The notes under the pieces: generated by a model
The model's input: the letters and a program-made list of their open reading frames with translations, nothing else
Told to the model about the DNA's origin: nothing
Databases searched by the model: none
Origin: a virus
IMG/VR virus record: IMGVR_UViG_3300021519_000006
Coordinates: 35,939-99,938 of that record
Length of the DNA stretch: 64,000 bases
Direction: 5' to 3' (one strand)
Program-made: the position numbers and the translations under genes
Part shown: one piece after another, positions 45,337 to 53,275 of the stretch
How the letters are laid out: each line of letters starts with the position of its first letter
How positions within the stretch are numbered: the stretch's first letter is position 1

Positions 45337-46210
45337 TTTTTACCTCCTGGTAAGGCTCGCAACGGGTACAGCCCTTTACAGGATCAATACTACACACCGG
45401 TGGGCGGTTGTTGTCAACGGCCCAAGAAACGTCCATAGCTTTCTCAAAGATCTCAGCTGTAAACTCTGGGTTGTACTTTACTGTGAACTCTTTGTAATCT
45501 TGATTAGATTTAAGTTCATAAATAAATACAATCTCTTTTGGAGCAGACTTTAGTAGACCTTCTTCAACCATTAGATGGCAAAGATGTAGGTAAACCTGAC
45601 CTTGAAGTTGGTGGGTGCGGAATGGCGCACGAATATTGCGCCACGCTTTGTCTAAATCTCCGTCAGCTTGTGCAAGTAATGCTGGGGCTTCAAAGCGAAG
45701 AGTTCCTGCACCAATAGATTTAATTTCAATTAAGAAGTCAGCACCTAAAGTTTTAACCCAACCATCAGTATGCCCAGCCATCTTATGCTTTGCACTAGTT
45801 AAGGGGAACTCAGCATAGGTGTGTGCACTAGTTACTTTAGAAGAAAGCTTTGGCCCACTTCTTTTATTGCCTTTTTGCCAATAGCCATAAAGCACGCCCA
45901 TCTCTTGTAGCCAAGTTTGCCACTTAGCGTGAATGGTGTGTCCTTCTGCAAAGATAGATGCCAGACGAAGTGCTGGCTTCTCTCTAGTCTCTACATAGTC
46001 TCCGCGTAGTGCATGGTATTGAGCCAATGAACACCACTCTGGTTTAATAATGTCAGAAGGATGAATAACATCCATACGACGATTATCAAAAGGTTTTGCT
46101 AATAGGTGGCGCTCAACTGAGCCCATCAAACGTGTATCTCGCTTAGCAGCATTAAGAAAAGTCTTAAGCTCTTTACTCTGAAGTATGCGAGGTTTCTCTG
46201 TACTTGCCAT
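45323..46210 (-). CDS. Cas4/RecB-like PD-(D/E)XK exonuclease
   Basis: A 295-residue protein. HPSDI (H50) and C60, GHTIHAKW (H91/H94), GHTDGW (D149), LIEIKS (E162, K164) and HQLQGQVYLHL give the RecB-family motifs. C60 with C-terminal Cys residues (CSIDPVKGCTRC) could hold an Fe-S cluster, as in Cas4. It is likely a recombination exonuclease that makes single strands for the RecA at 46.8 kb. It is not linked to any CRISPR array here. Confidence 0.75.
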   Translation of the reverse strand: MASTEKPRILQSKELKTFLNAAKRDTRLMGSVERHLLAKPFDNRRMDVIHPSDIIKPEWCSLAQYHALRGDYVETREKPALRLASIFAEGHTIHAKWQTWLQEMGVLYGYWQKGNKRSGPKLSSKVTSAHTYAEFPLTSAKHKMAGHTDGWVKTLGADFLIEIKSIGAGTLRFEAPALLAQADGDLDKAWRNIRAPFRTHQLQGQVYLHLCHLMVEEGLLKSAPKEIVFIYELKSNQDYKEFTVKYNPEFTAEIFEKAMDVSWAVDNNRPPVCSIDPVKGCTRCEPYQEVKNAKV

Positions 46211-46514
46211 CCTTGTTTATCCATTCATCTAACGTTAGGCCTTGCTTTTTGTACTTACGTTGAGCCGCGTTTCTCTCTCGGTGCGACATGCCGCCGAATA
46301 TCCCATGAAGCTCATCGTTAACTATAGCCTCTTTTAGACATTCTTTGCGAACTGGGCAAGGGGCGTTTCCGTCTTTACCCCAACATATCGCCTTAGCCTG
46401 GTCCGCTATTGGTTTGTACAAAGCCTTGTCTCTTGGGGGAAAGAATATCTCTGTATCTACTCCGCGACACTTTGCTTCATATCTCCACGTCCATGCTGGA
46501 TCGTCTGGATTCAT
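46173..46514 (-). CDS. whiB: WhiB-like protein 2 with stretched cysteine spacing
   Basis: A 113-residue WhiB family protein: C16, C44, C53 and C59, then GIFGGMSHRERN (the GVWGG turn plus basic helix). In normal WhiB the two central Cys are CxxC. Here they are C-x8-C (ICWGKDGNAPC), an insert of six residues. The turn and the last Cys spacing (x5) are normal. Cluster geometry may be altered. It overlaps the Cas4-like gene by 38 bases. Confidence 0.8.
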   Translation of the reverse strand: MNPDDPAWTWRYEAKCRGVDTEIFFPPRDKALYKPIADQAKAICWGKDGNAPCPVRKECLKEAIVNDELHGIFGGMSHRERNAAQRKYKKQGLTLDEWINKDGKYRETSHTSE

Positions 46515-46832
46515 TTACTCACCTTTTATTAGGTTTCGAAGTTCGAAAAAGTCCTCCTCTAGTAGAACTACGTAGTTTTCGCCATCAAGATGCAAACCTA
46601 ATACCGGCTTTCGGCTATCAAGAATTGCTTCTGTTGTAATTTTCTTCAAGACTTCTGATTTAATAGTGACAGATTTTTTACCTGTCCACTTGTGCTCAAT
46701 CAAAAGCTCGTCGTTTCTTACATCACCTTTACGAGACCAAAAGGCTCCAGAAGCGGCTGTGCGCGAGCCGTTAATCTTCTTTGCCAATCGCTTTTCATGA
46801 CTTAGCGATTGCTTTTGTCCCTCACTCTTCAT
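46515..46832 (-). CDS. PD-(D/E)XK nuclease-like protein
   Basis: A 105-residue protein. TAASGAFWSRKGDVRNDELLIEHKWT (in parts: GDVR, LLIEHK) gives D37, E46 and K48, the PD-(D/E)XK triad found in phage Holliday junction resolvase-like proteins. It ends with YVVLLEEDFFELRN. It is the second such small nuclease here. Its start overlaps the end of recA by 11 bases. Confidence 0.65.
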   Translation of the reverse strand: MKSEGQKQSLSHEKRLAKKINGSRTAASGAFWSRKGDVRNDELLIEHKWTGKKSVTIKSEVLKKITTEAILDSRKPVLGLHLDGENYVVLLEEDFFELRNLIKGE

Positions 46833-47880
46833 TGTCTGTATTCAGCAAAATTGCTGGATGAGACTTAAGAGTGTCCATAACAGCAACACTGATCTGTTCA
46901 CGCAGATCAATTTCTTCTCGAAGGGAATCAATAAGAGCCTGGGCTCCGTTCCACTTACGATCACCATAATACAGCCATCCGCCACGGCGTTCAACAATTC
47001 CGTTTAAAATAGATAAAGCAACAATTTCTTTACCCGTGTCATAGTTACCGGCATCTACAGCGCCACCTGGGGCAAAGTAAAAGTCTAGATATGCCGTTTG
47101 TTGCGGTGGGAAGGTTTTGTTTTTGATTGTCCGAACACGAATAGTCTGTCCAACACGGCGCTTATCTTGTCCAGTTCCGACCTCAAGCCACTCATCGCGC
47201 TTGACTTCTGCTCGGATACTATAGGCGTAGTCTTTTCCAAGGCCGCCTGGTGTGGTACGTGGGTCTCCATGCATAACTCCAATTTTCATACGATATTGAT
47301 TAATCATAATTCCAAGGACTGGGCGCTCTACGTCAATAAGATCTCGTTTAGTAGCAGCGGCTACCTTTCTAAAGAACTTATTAGTTAACTGTGCGCCACG
47401 GCCTACAGTAAATTCTTCCATTGTTTTATCATCTTCAGCGCCAGGTACAAGGGCTGGAAGTGAATCGATAACTACTAAATCAACAGATTGGCTTTCCATA
47501 AATTGGATGACCGCATCAAACGCGTGCTCCATGCTATTGGTCTCTACTAGTAGAACACGGCTTGTATCTACTCCGCAAAGCTCTGCGTACTTAGCATCAA
47601 AGTCTTCTGCTGCAATCCATACTGCAGTAAAGTTTGGATCTCTAACCTGATTAGCAGCAATGGTACGTAAAGCAATAGCTGTTTTACCGTGTGAAGCTTC
47701 TCCTACAAGTTCTACCCAACGGTTCATAGGCCAACCCCCACCTAAAACTACGTCAAGGGTTAAAGATCCGGTAGGGATACGGGTAGGAAGTTGAGCTGCT
47801 CCTGCAAGTACAACTGTATTTGCACCAAGTTTTTTGTTAATGCTTGCTGCAATCTTTAATGCTTCTGCGTTCAATGTCAT
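46822..47880 (-). CDS. recA: RecA-like recombinase
   Basis: A 352-residue strand-exchange protein. RIPTGSLTLDVVLGGGWPMNRW, Walker A GEASHGKT (60-67), VVIDSLPAL (Walker B) and GIMINQYRMKIG (L2 and Gln-containing region) match RecA/UvsX. It drives recombination-dependent repair and replication. It is close in size to bacterial RecA, but the C-terminus is its own. Confidence 0.9.
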   Translation of the reverse strand: MTLNAEALKIAASINKKLGANTVVLAGAAQLPTRIPTGSLTLDVVLGGGWPMNRWVELVGEASHGKTAIALRTIAANQVRDPNFTAVWIAAEDFDAKYAELCGVDTSRVLLVETNSMEHAFDAVIQFMESQSVDLVVIDSLPALVPGAEDDKTMEEFTVGRGAQLTNKFFRKVAAATKRDLIDVERPVLGIMINQYRMKIGVMHGDPRTTPGGLGKDYAYSIRAEVKRDEWLEVGTGQDKRRVGQTIRVRTIKNKTFPPQQTAYLDFYFAPGGAVDAGNYDTGKEIVALSILNGIVERRGGWLYYGDRKWNGAQALIDSLREEIDLREQISVAVMDTLKSHPAILLNTDNEE

Positions 47881-48266
47881 TATCCGATCCTGTCTACGAT
47901 TACGTTTGGATTAAATCCGCCACCTTGGTTGACTTGTTTTGCTGCAATTGTTGCTCCGCCACCAGCACCGCTAGGCATTCCTGCTCCGCTACCGGCTTGA
48001 ACAATTGGATAACCGCAATCATAGCAACGTTTACGTTGACCTGTTTGCGCCATGTAATTGCCTGACATACAGTTTGGACAACGCTCCGCATCTCTGGCAC
48101 TTACTGCTTTAGAAACAAGTTGATCTGTATCCGGGTTGTATGAAACTCGTGTGTTTGGATCTCCCGGTCGAGGAATATACACCTCGCTAGGTGCTTGTCT
48201 AGTTGGGGGAGTACTGCTTGTAGACGCAGGTTGTCCCAATTTATTAGCCCACCAGTTATTACTCAT
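47880..48266 (-). CDS. Unknown protein with zinc ribbon
   Basis: A 128-residue protein: a Pro/Ser/Thr-rich first half, then CPNC and CYDC (about residues 63-85) as a zinc ribbon, then a Gly/Ala-rich linker and NPNVIVDRI. It stands between recA and a small gene after polA, so it may assist recombination. The function is unknown. Confidence 0.6.
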   Translation of the reverse strand: MSNNWWANKLGQPASTSSTPPTRQAPSEVYIPRPGDPNTRVSYNPDTDQLVSKAVSARDAERCPNCMSGNYMAQTGQRKRCYDCGYPIVQAGSGAGMPSGAGGGATIAAKQVNQGGGFNPNVIVDRIG

Positions 48267-48678
48267 GTGATACCACCTTTGATTCGATTAACCCTAAACT
48301 AATTAACGTTGATACGCAAGATACTGAGGAAGCTAAAGACACTAACCTAAATAAACGAGTCATGCCCTCAAGTTCTTCGGCCTCTACTTCGTCCATATTA
48401 TCATCCTCTAATACATACGCTGCTGTTGCAATCTTGGCAGCTATATCTGCGTGGGAGTCGATAAAGGGTAGTAACGCTGAAAATTTATACAACCGCTCTT
48501 CACTTGCACGCTCTTCCATCTCAGATACTTCATTTGAAATAGGGGGCAAGCCCATAGCCATTGCAATGCCCTCCGTAGGAGTTAGCATTGAATCGTAAAT
48601 TACTTGGCGAATAAGAATTGGCAAAGAAACTTGCGTAACAGTTTTAAGTTTCCTCTTTCGTTTCCATTTACTAAACAT
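48259..48678 (-). CDS. Unknown helical protein after polA
   Basis: A 139-residue protein: basic start (MFSKWKRKRKLK), then all-helical and acidic (EVSEMEERASEERLYKFSAL...). I set the start at 48678, by TAATG overlap with polA. No domain. It may be a polymerase accessory. Confidence 0.55.
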   Translation of the reverse strand: MFSKWKRKRKLKTVTQVSLPILIRQVIYDSMLTPTEGIAMAMGLPPISNEVSEMEERASEERLYKFSALLPFIDSHADIAAKIATAAYVLEDDNMDEVEAEELEGMTRLFRLVSLASSVSCVSTLISLGLIESKVVSHE

Positions 48679-50654
48679 TACTTTGCCTCTCCCCAACGTT
48701 TAACAATCGTTATATCTGCAAGCAGCGGAATACTGAGCGCATTGATACCTTCCATAGCAAGTCTAATCTGTGCTGCAGTCTCTTCTGCCAACTCTGTGGG
48801 AGTTACAGTTACAAGTTCGTCGTGAATTGTAAGGATAAGAGAAGCCTTGTCAGGGATCATCTTGTGGGCCCTAATCATAGCAACTTTGATAAGGTCTGCA
48901 GCAGACCCTTGAATAACGGTGTTAAACGCTTGCCGTTCAGCTCGGGAACGTTTCCAAACTTCGTTAGATCTAAGATCTGGGAGGTACCGGCGACGCTTAA
49001 GCAGGGTGCTAGCAAAAGGTGTCGGGCTTTGGCGTCGGCAGTCACTGACAACCTGTCGCTTATATCGAGCTACCGCGGGAAATTTACGAACAAACTCGTC
49101 TAAAAGAGTACGAGCTTCGGCGAGGGTACAGCCAATAGAGTCCGCAATCTTATCAGGTCCTACACCGTACGCTAGGGAAAGTACAAGAACTTTTCCAGCT
49201 TTACGATCTACGCCCATAGTATTACCAATAGTTGTATAAATGTCTTCACCATTCATGTATGCACCGCACATAATTCTGTCTTGGCTAAACGATGCAATTA
49301 CACGAGGTTCAATCTGAGAATAGTCTGCTACTACTAAAGAATATCCTTCTGGAGCAACAAAAAGATTACGAATTGCTTTACCATTAGCAGTATGCGGAGC
49401 CGGCACATTCTGCAAATTCGGATTACGACTCGAGAATCGGCCGGTCTCCGCACCATACTGTACAAAGTCTGTATGGATGCGGCCCTTAAACAGTAAGCTC
49501 TTCTTAGCTACTGTTTTAGATTTTCCAGATAACGTGCGAGTAATATCTCCACCTAGATATGGAACTACGTAAGTAGTTAAAAGTTTATTTAAATCCGAGT
49601 AATTAGACAAGGCATCAACCAAAGCATCTTTACCCCTAAACATAACCAATGCAGGCTCTGCTACAGAGAAGTCAGACACGGTAGGTTCTACGCCGCTATC
49701 AACACGTTTTTGACCTGCAGGAGTAAGAACCTTGGGGCGCAGACCACGACCGCCTTCACTCTTCTTAGAGAACAAAAGCTTTTGTTTTTCTGGCACGCTG
49801 TTGATATTAAAAGCCTTACCGGCTACCTTGTAGATATCGGCTTTGGTAGTTTCTAACTGGATCTCAAGACTAGCTTTGAGCTTAGTTAGTTCAACAACGT
49901 CAATGTCTGCTCCACGTAGTTCCATATTGCAGATAACATCAAGGACATCCATCTCTAGATTGAAGATCCCACGCAACCCGTCAGAATCTAACTGTGCGGA
50001 TAGTTTGAGCCATAGTTTCCAAGTCCACTCGGCATCTAACGCTGCATAAGTTGCAACCTCAGTAAAGCTGTACTTCTCTACTTCCTTACCAACACCTTTA
50101 ACCATCTCATACCCAAACTCACGCTTAAGGCAGTCATCAAGACCAAGGTTGTTTCTATTTTGACTATCAATAATAAAAGATGCATTAAGCGTGCAAGCAT
50201 AAGGCTGTGCAGGAAGCCCGCCAATGTACTTAGCAACGCTCTGTAGATCAAACTTAAGGTTATGCCCTACCTTAACTTTGTCACCCATTAGAAGAGGCTT
50301 CAAAGCTTTAAAAACCTCACCAGGAGTTAACTGATCTGGAGCCTCGGTAAATACGCGAGTTGCCTTGCGTTCGTCCTTACTGTAATCAGATGCACGCAAA
50401 TCAAGACCCTTCTCTACACGAAGGTGGGCTGAAGGAAGGATTGGATAATCAGTGTGGGTATATTCACCATTTGGATGTCCCATAGGAATCACATCGACTC
50501 GACCATAGGTAGCTAATGAAATCCATACAACAATATTTTGACGTGGATCTCCGCGATGATCTCCAACGGTTTCTACGTCGTAAGCAAAAGAATCTACTGC
50601 GTCATACGCAGCAATAAGTTCATCTAGTTGTTTTTTGGTTGTTACTACGTTCAT
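48678..50654 (-). CDS. polA: DNA polymerase I (family A) with 3'-5' exonuclease
   Basis: A 658-residue phage replicase. The N-terminus has the exonuclease motif FAYDVETVG (D26, E28). The C-terminus has family A motif A VADYSQIEPR (about residue 444), a motif B region (GSAADLIK nearby, AERQAFNTVIQG) and motif C LTIHDELV (about 610). There is no 5'-3' exonuclease domain, as usual for phage enzymes. AGGAG lies 6 bases upstream. Replicates the phage genome with DnaB and primase. Confidence 0.95.
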   Translation of the reverse strand: MNVVTTKKQLDELIAAYDAVDSFAYDVETVGDHRGDPRQNIVVWISLATYGRVDVIPMGHPNGEYTHTDYPILPSAHLRVEKGLDLRASDYSKDERKATRVFTEAPDQLTPGEVFKALKPLLMGDKVKVGHNLKFDLQSVAKYIGGLPAQPYACTLNASFIIDSQNRNNLGLDDCLKREFGYEMVKGVGKEVEKYSFTEVATYAALDAEWTWKLWLKLSAQLDSDGLRGIFNLEMDVLDVICNMELRGADIDVVELTKLKASLEIQLETTKADIYKVAGKAFNINSVPEKQKLLFSKKSEGGRGLRPKVLTPAGQKRVDSGVEPTVSDFSVAEPALVMFRGKDALVDALSNYSDLNKLLTTYVVPYLGGDITRTLSGKSKTVAKKSLLFKGRIHTDFVQYGAETGRFSSRNPNLQNVPAPHTANGKAIRNLFVAPEGYSLVVADYSQIEPRVIASFSQDRIMCGAYMNGEDIYTTIGNTMGVDRKAGKVLVLSLAYGVGPDKIADSIGCTLAEARTLLDEFVRKFPAVARYKRQVVSDCRRQSPTPFASTLLKRRRYLPDLRSNEVWKRSRAERQAFNTVIQGSAADLIKVAMIRAHKMIPDKASLILTIHDELVTVTPTELAEETAAQIRLAMEGINALSIPLLADITIVKRWGEAK

Positions 50655-50677
50655 ACATGCTCCTGATGTTAGAGGTC

Positions 50678-50719
50678 GGAGGGCCAGGAAGAGAAAGGAG
50701 GTAAAAGACCTGGCCCTCC
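50678..50719 (-). terminator. 11-bp intercistronic hairpin before polA
   Basis: GGAGGGCCAGG (50678-50688) pairs perfectly with CCTGGCCCTCC (50709-50719) over a 20-base loop. It stands between the SSB-like gene and polA. Without a T-run after it on the minus strand, it may be an attenuator or an RNA-stabilising stem that keeps SSB mRNA more abundant than polA mRNA. Confidence 0.65.
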
Positions 50720-50733
50720 AACATTAATGGGAA

Positions 50734-51468
50734 TTAATTTGCTGCTGCAATTTCACGAGCAATTTCGGCGAGTTCCGCATTGGTAGAGGTGTGAAGTGCC
50801 TCTGGTCCAAGTGGTTTCATTTCCTTAGTTGCTGCAGATACTGCAACAGGATCAATTTCCCAATCCTCTAGCAAATCACGCTCTTTTACGGGCATGATTG
50901 AGTATGAAGTTTTTGTACCGGTGCCAGACTTGCTAACAGCCCAGTAAAGATCAGAACGGTTAAGTGGGCCGGTCTTCTTGTCAGAAGCCAACTTCTCTAA
51001 CTGTCCGCATAGACGTACGCCAACAACCATCAACTGTAGTTGTGGATCTTCGTCTGAAAGGTTAAGTACTGTGAATGCAAACTTTTGATCAGGCTTGCTT
51101 CCAACTGCGATAAGCGGATCGTTTTCGCCAGTACTGATGAAGGATTTCTTTCCTGGGCGATTAACCCAGTGCTGCATAAATGAGAGTGGGTCAGATGAGA
51201 TGAACTTAATAAGCTGAACGTCTTCATCGAAACGGAAGTCAGTTGCAAATGTTTTGCTTGACTTTGCTACAGCCTTCTTTGCTGCTGCCCAACCTGATTG
51301 AATTGATGAGGAACGCTCAGCGGCCTCATTCTCGTTTTCTTGTTCGAACTCTTCTACTAGAAGCTCTTCAGCTTCTACTACAGGAGTTGTATCGACGTAT
51401 GAATCAAGGTTTGGTGCTTCTTTAGCAACCTTGAATGGATTTGTTACTGCGGTTTGTTGAACGCTCAT
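50734..51468 (-). CDS. Single-stranded DNA-binding protein (phage type)
   Basis: A 244-residue protein. Residues about 75-200 (ATDFRFDEDVQLIKFISSDPLSFMQHWV, KSFISTGENDPLIAVG, FAFTVLNL) follow the beta-rich fold of actinobacteriophage SSB-like proteins. The N-terminus is acidic and disordered. It probably coats single strands during replication. It sits directly upstream of polA. Confidence 0.65.
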   Translation of the reverse strand: MSVQQTAVTNPFKVAKEAPNLDSYVDTTPVVEAEELLVEEFEQENENEAAERSSSIQSGWAAAKKAVAKSSKTFATDFRFDEDVQLIKFISSDPLSFMQHWVNRPGKKSFISTGENDPLIAVGSKPDQKFAFTVLNLSDEDPQLQLMVVGVRLCGQLEKLASDKKTGPLNRSDLYWAVSKSGTGTKTSYSIMPVKERDLLEDWEIDPVAVSAATKEMKPLGPEALHTSTNAELAEIAREIAAAN

Positions 51469-51506
51469 GCGAGTGTTCCTCTCTTAGCCATAGCCATAGG
51501 TAGTAG

Positions 51507-51977
51507 TTAGTTTGTTTCTTCATTGTGGATCCTAGTCCATTTCTCCACTAATTCAAAGGAGAGATCTGGATGTCGATTCCAATCAATCCGCGGAGCTTCT
51601 AAAAGCCCTCTAGATTGAAATGACTCAATAGTTGCTTCGACAATAGCTTTGCTGTACATCCGCCATCCGGGCTTCTTTACACCATTAACCATCATTGACT
51701 TTAAGCGATAGGGTGCACGTGGTATATAACCTTTTCGTTCCCAAAGCCTCAAAGTAACTAGCGGTCTGTTTAGAGCAAGAGCCATAGCTCCTGCACTGAA
51801 CAATTCTAGCACCTTTCCGTTAGGTAAAGTTTTTACCTGGGGAGTTGAATCCCACGAGCCGGGTGTAGAAACTTCTCTTTTCTTTGCATTTGGATCTGGA
51901 GCGCGACGTTTCCGTTTTGATCCCGGGTAGTACTCTTCCAGGTCTCCGAAGAGTTTGTCAAATGCATCGTCTTTCAT
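51507..51977 (-). CDS. MerR-type helix-turn-helix protein
   Basis: A 156-residue protein. ELFSAGAMALALNRPLVTLRLWERKGYIPRAPYRL (in parts) at about residues 59-93 is a MerR-like winged helix: a helix, a turn with RLWE and an RKGYIP wing. The first 50 residues are basic and disordered. No effector domain. It probably regulates phage or host promoters, or acts in DNA replication. Confidence 0.65.
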   Translation of the reverse strand: MKDDAFDKLFGDLEEYYPGSKRKRRAPDPNAKKREVSTPGSWDSTPQVKTLPNGKVLELFSAGAMALALNRPLVTLRLWERKGYIPRAPYRLKSMMVNGVKKPGWRMYSKAIVEATIESFQSRGLLEAPRIDWNRHPDLSFELVEKWTRIHNEETN

Positions 51978-51979
51978 AG

Positions 51980-52414
51980 TTAGCTCTTACTTGGTACAAA
52001 CGCCCAGGTAATGCTCTTTGGATACATAAGGTCAATCTCTTCTTCTGTGAGTAGACCTTCGTATAGACAAGCCATTACTTCATCTTCTTGAAGTACAGGC
52101 ATCTGTGTGTAGCAACGAGTATCTAAACCCTTTGCCTTAAGTAAGTTTTCTGCAGCCTCTGCATCTAGGCGCTGTGAGATTCTTTTCTGTCGTTGTAGTG
52201 ACCGGTAACCATCAATTTCTTCTGGTAAAGGTAACCATAAATGGCCTTTGTCATCTGGCTCACCGGTTTCATCAACTAAATCAGAAAGTTCTGTTTTGAT
52301 TACACTTTGTTCTTTTGATAAATCGTCAATTTGACGCTTAAGAGTTATAAATTTACGAACCTGTGCAACAAGTCCTGTTTCTGGCGTACGTGCTGGTGGA
52401 ATAATTTTTGGCAT
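51980..52414 (-). CDS. Unknown coiled-coil protein
   Basis: A 144-residue protein with a coiled coil (VRKFITLKRQIDDLSKEQSVIKTELSDLV), then a beta part (GHLWLPLPEEI) and a helix YRSLQRQKRISQRLDAEAAENLL. It ends in an acidic helix (TEEEIDLMYP). AAGGAGG precedes the ATG. Similar proteins follow DNA helicase genes in actinobacteriophages. The role is unknown. Confidence 0.6.
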   Translation of the reverse strand: MPKIIPPARTPETGLVAQVRKFITLKRQIDDLSKEQSVIKTELSDLVDETGEPDDKGHLWLPLPEEIDGYRSLQRQKRISQRLDAEAAENLLKAKGLDTRCYTQMPVLQEDEVMACLYEGLLTEEEIDLMYPKSITWAFVPSKS

Positions 52415-52470
52415 ATTTTGCCCTCCTTAAAACCAAACTCTATACCACGCCACTGACATGATGCAACTTG

Positions 52471-52542
52471 CTGACCCTCCTGGATTCGAACCAGGGACCT
52501 AGAAGTTAACAGCTTCCCGCTCTGCCGCTGAGCTAAGGGCCA
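52471..52542 (-). tRNA. tRNA-Asn (anticodon GTT)
   Basis: Read on the minus strand the cloverleaf is complete: acceptor TGGCCCT with AGGGTCA, T8, D-arm GCTC/GAGC, anticodon stem GGAAG/CTTCT around loop CTGTTAA (GTT), and T-arm CCTGG-TTCGAAT-CCAGG. The discriminator is G and CCA is not encoded. Length 72. It is the only tRNA I find. It may help translate Asn-rich late proteins or serve as an attachment site. Confidence 0.93.
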
Positions 52543-52550
52543 AATCCCAA

Positions 52551-53042
52551 TTACGAGATTTTGATTACTTTTGGCTTCTTCTCTTCAGGAAGTTCCTGAC
52601 GTAGAAGGATCCTAAGCATACCGTCTTTCATCTCAGCACCGTCAACTACAACGTACTCAGCTAAGCAAAAATCTTGCTTGAAGTCTCTAGATGCAATACC
52701 TTTATGAACATAGTTATCCACAGACGGAAGGGCAGAGCCTTCTACGGTCAGTGTTAGTTCTTTAATAGAGATTTTGATGTCTTCTTTAGCAAACCCAGCT
52801 GCAGCGATCTCCAAGACATAGTTATCCTTAGTCTTAAAAATGTTATACGGTGGGTAAGAAGTTAGCTTTGATTCTGATGAAATTGCTTTTAGTGTTTCAA
52901 GCAAGGGGTCAAATCCAATAGCCCAACGGTCAAAATTTGGGAATAAAGTTTGGATTGTCATTGGCCGTGAAACTGTGGCCATTCTTTCTTTGCTAGTCCA
53001 GTCGTGATCTGGGTAGCCTTTTCCAGCAGGCATAATAGCCAT
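52551..53042 (-). CDS. Hsp20 / alpha-crystallin small heat-shock protein
   Basis: A 163-residue chaperone. The alpha-crystallin domain spans about residues 60-150: YNIFKTKDNYVLEIAAAGFAKEDIKISI, LTLTVEGS, RDFKQDFCLAEYVVV and GMLRILL. It prevents protein aggregation and in many aquatic phages is thought to help capsid assembly or protect the host during infection. AAGGAG stands upstream of the ATG at 53042. Confidence 0.9.
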   Translation of the reverse strand: MAIMPAGKGYPDHDWTSKERMATVSRPMTIQTLFPNFDRWAIGFDPLLETLKAISSESKLTSYPPYNIFKTKDNYVLEIAAAGFAKEDIKISIKELTLTVEGSALPSVDNYVHKGIASRDFKQDFCLAEYVVVDGAEMKDGMLRILLRQELPEEKKPKVIKIS

Positions 53043-53070
53043 AATTATCTCCTTAGACGATAACTAGTAG

Positions 53071-53095
53071 AGACCCCCCGTTGTTGGGCAGGTCT
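53071..53095 (-). terminator. Hairpin between the RHH gene and hsp20
   Basis: On the minus strand AGACCTGCCC pairs with GGGGGGTCT around AACAAC, with one mismatch. It stands about 30 bases past the stop of the small RHH gene and before AAGGAG of hsp20. There is no T-run, so it may be a partial terminator. Confidence 0.45.
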
Positions 53096-53122
53096 TAGGG
53101 TAGAACAAGTGTATCCCGGAAT

Positions 53123-53266
53123 TTATTCCGAGATGTATGCCTTTAACGCCTCAATGATGACGTCTGTTACGGTACGGCCCTCAATGGCGGCCTTTTCTTT
53201 AACGGCAGCCCAAAGGTCTGCGGAGACACGGATCGTACGTGTCGGAGTCTTAGGTGCATTAGGCAT
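53123..53266 (-). CDS. 47-residue ribbon-helix-helix protein
   Basis: MPNAPKTPTRTIRVSADLWAAVKEKA...: the strand TRTIRVS, helix ADLWAAVKEKAAIEG and helix TVTDVIIEALKAYI make a complete RHH fold of Arc/MetJ type. Likely a DNA-binding repressor. It follows the SNF2 gene by 9 bases on the same strand. Confidence 0.75.
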   Translation of the reverse strand: MPNAPKTPTRTIRVSADLWAAVKEKAAIEGRTVTDVIIEALKAYISE

Positions 53267-53275
53267 CCTATAAGT

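Noticed and set aside
53114-53133. Small hairpin CGGAAT-TT-ATTCCG as a terminator
   Set aside because: The stem is only 6 bp, overlaps the end of the RHH gene and has no T-run. The stem at 53071-53095 is the better candidate.
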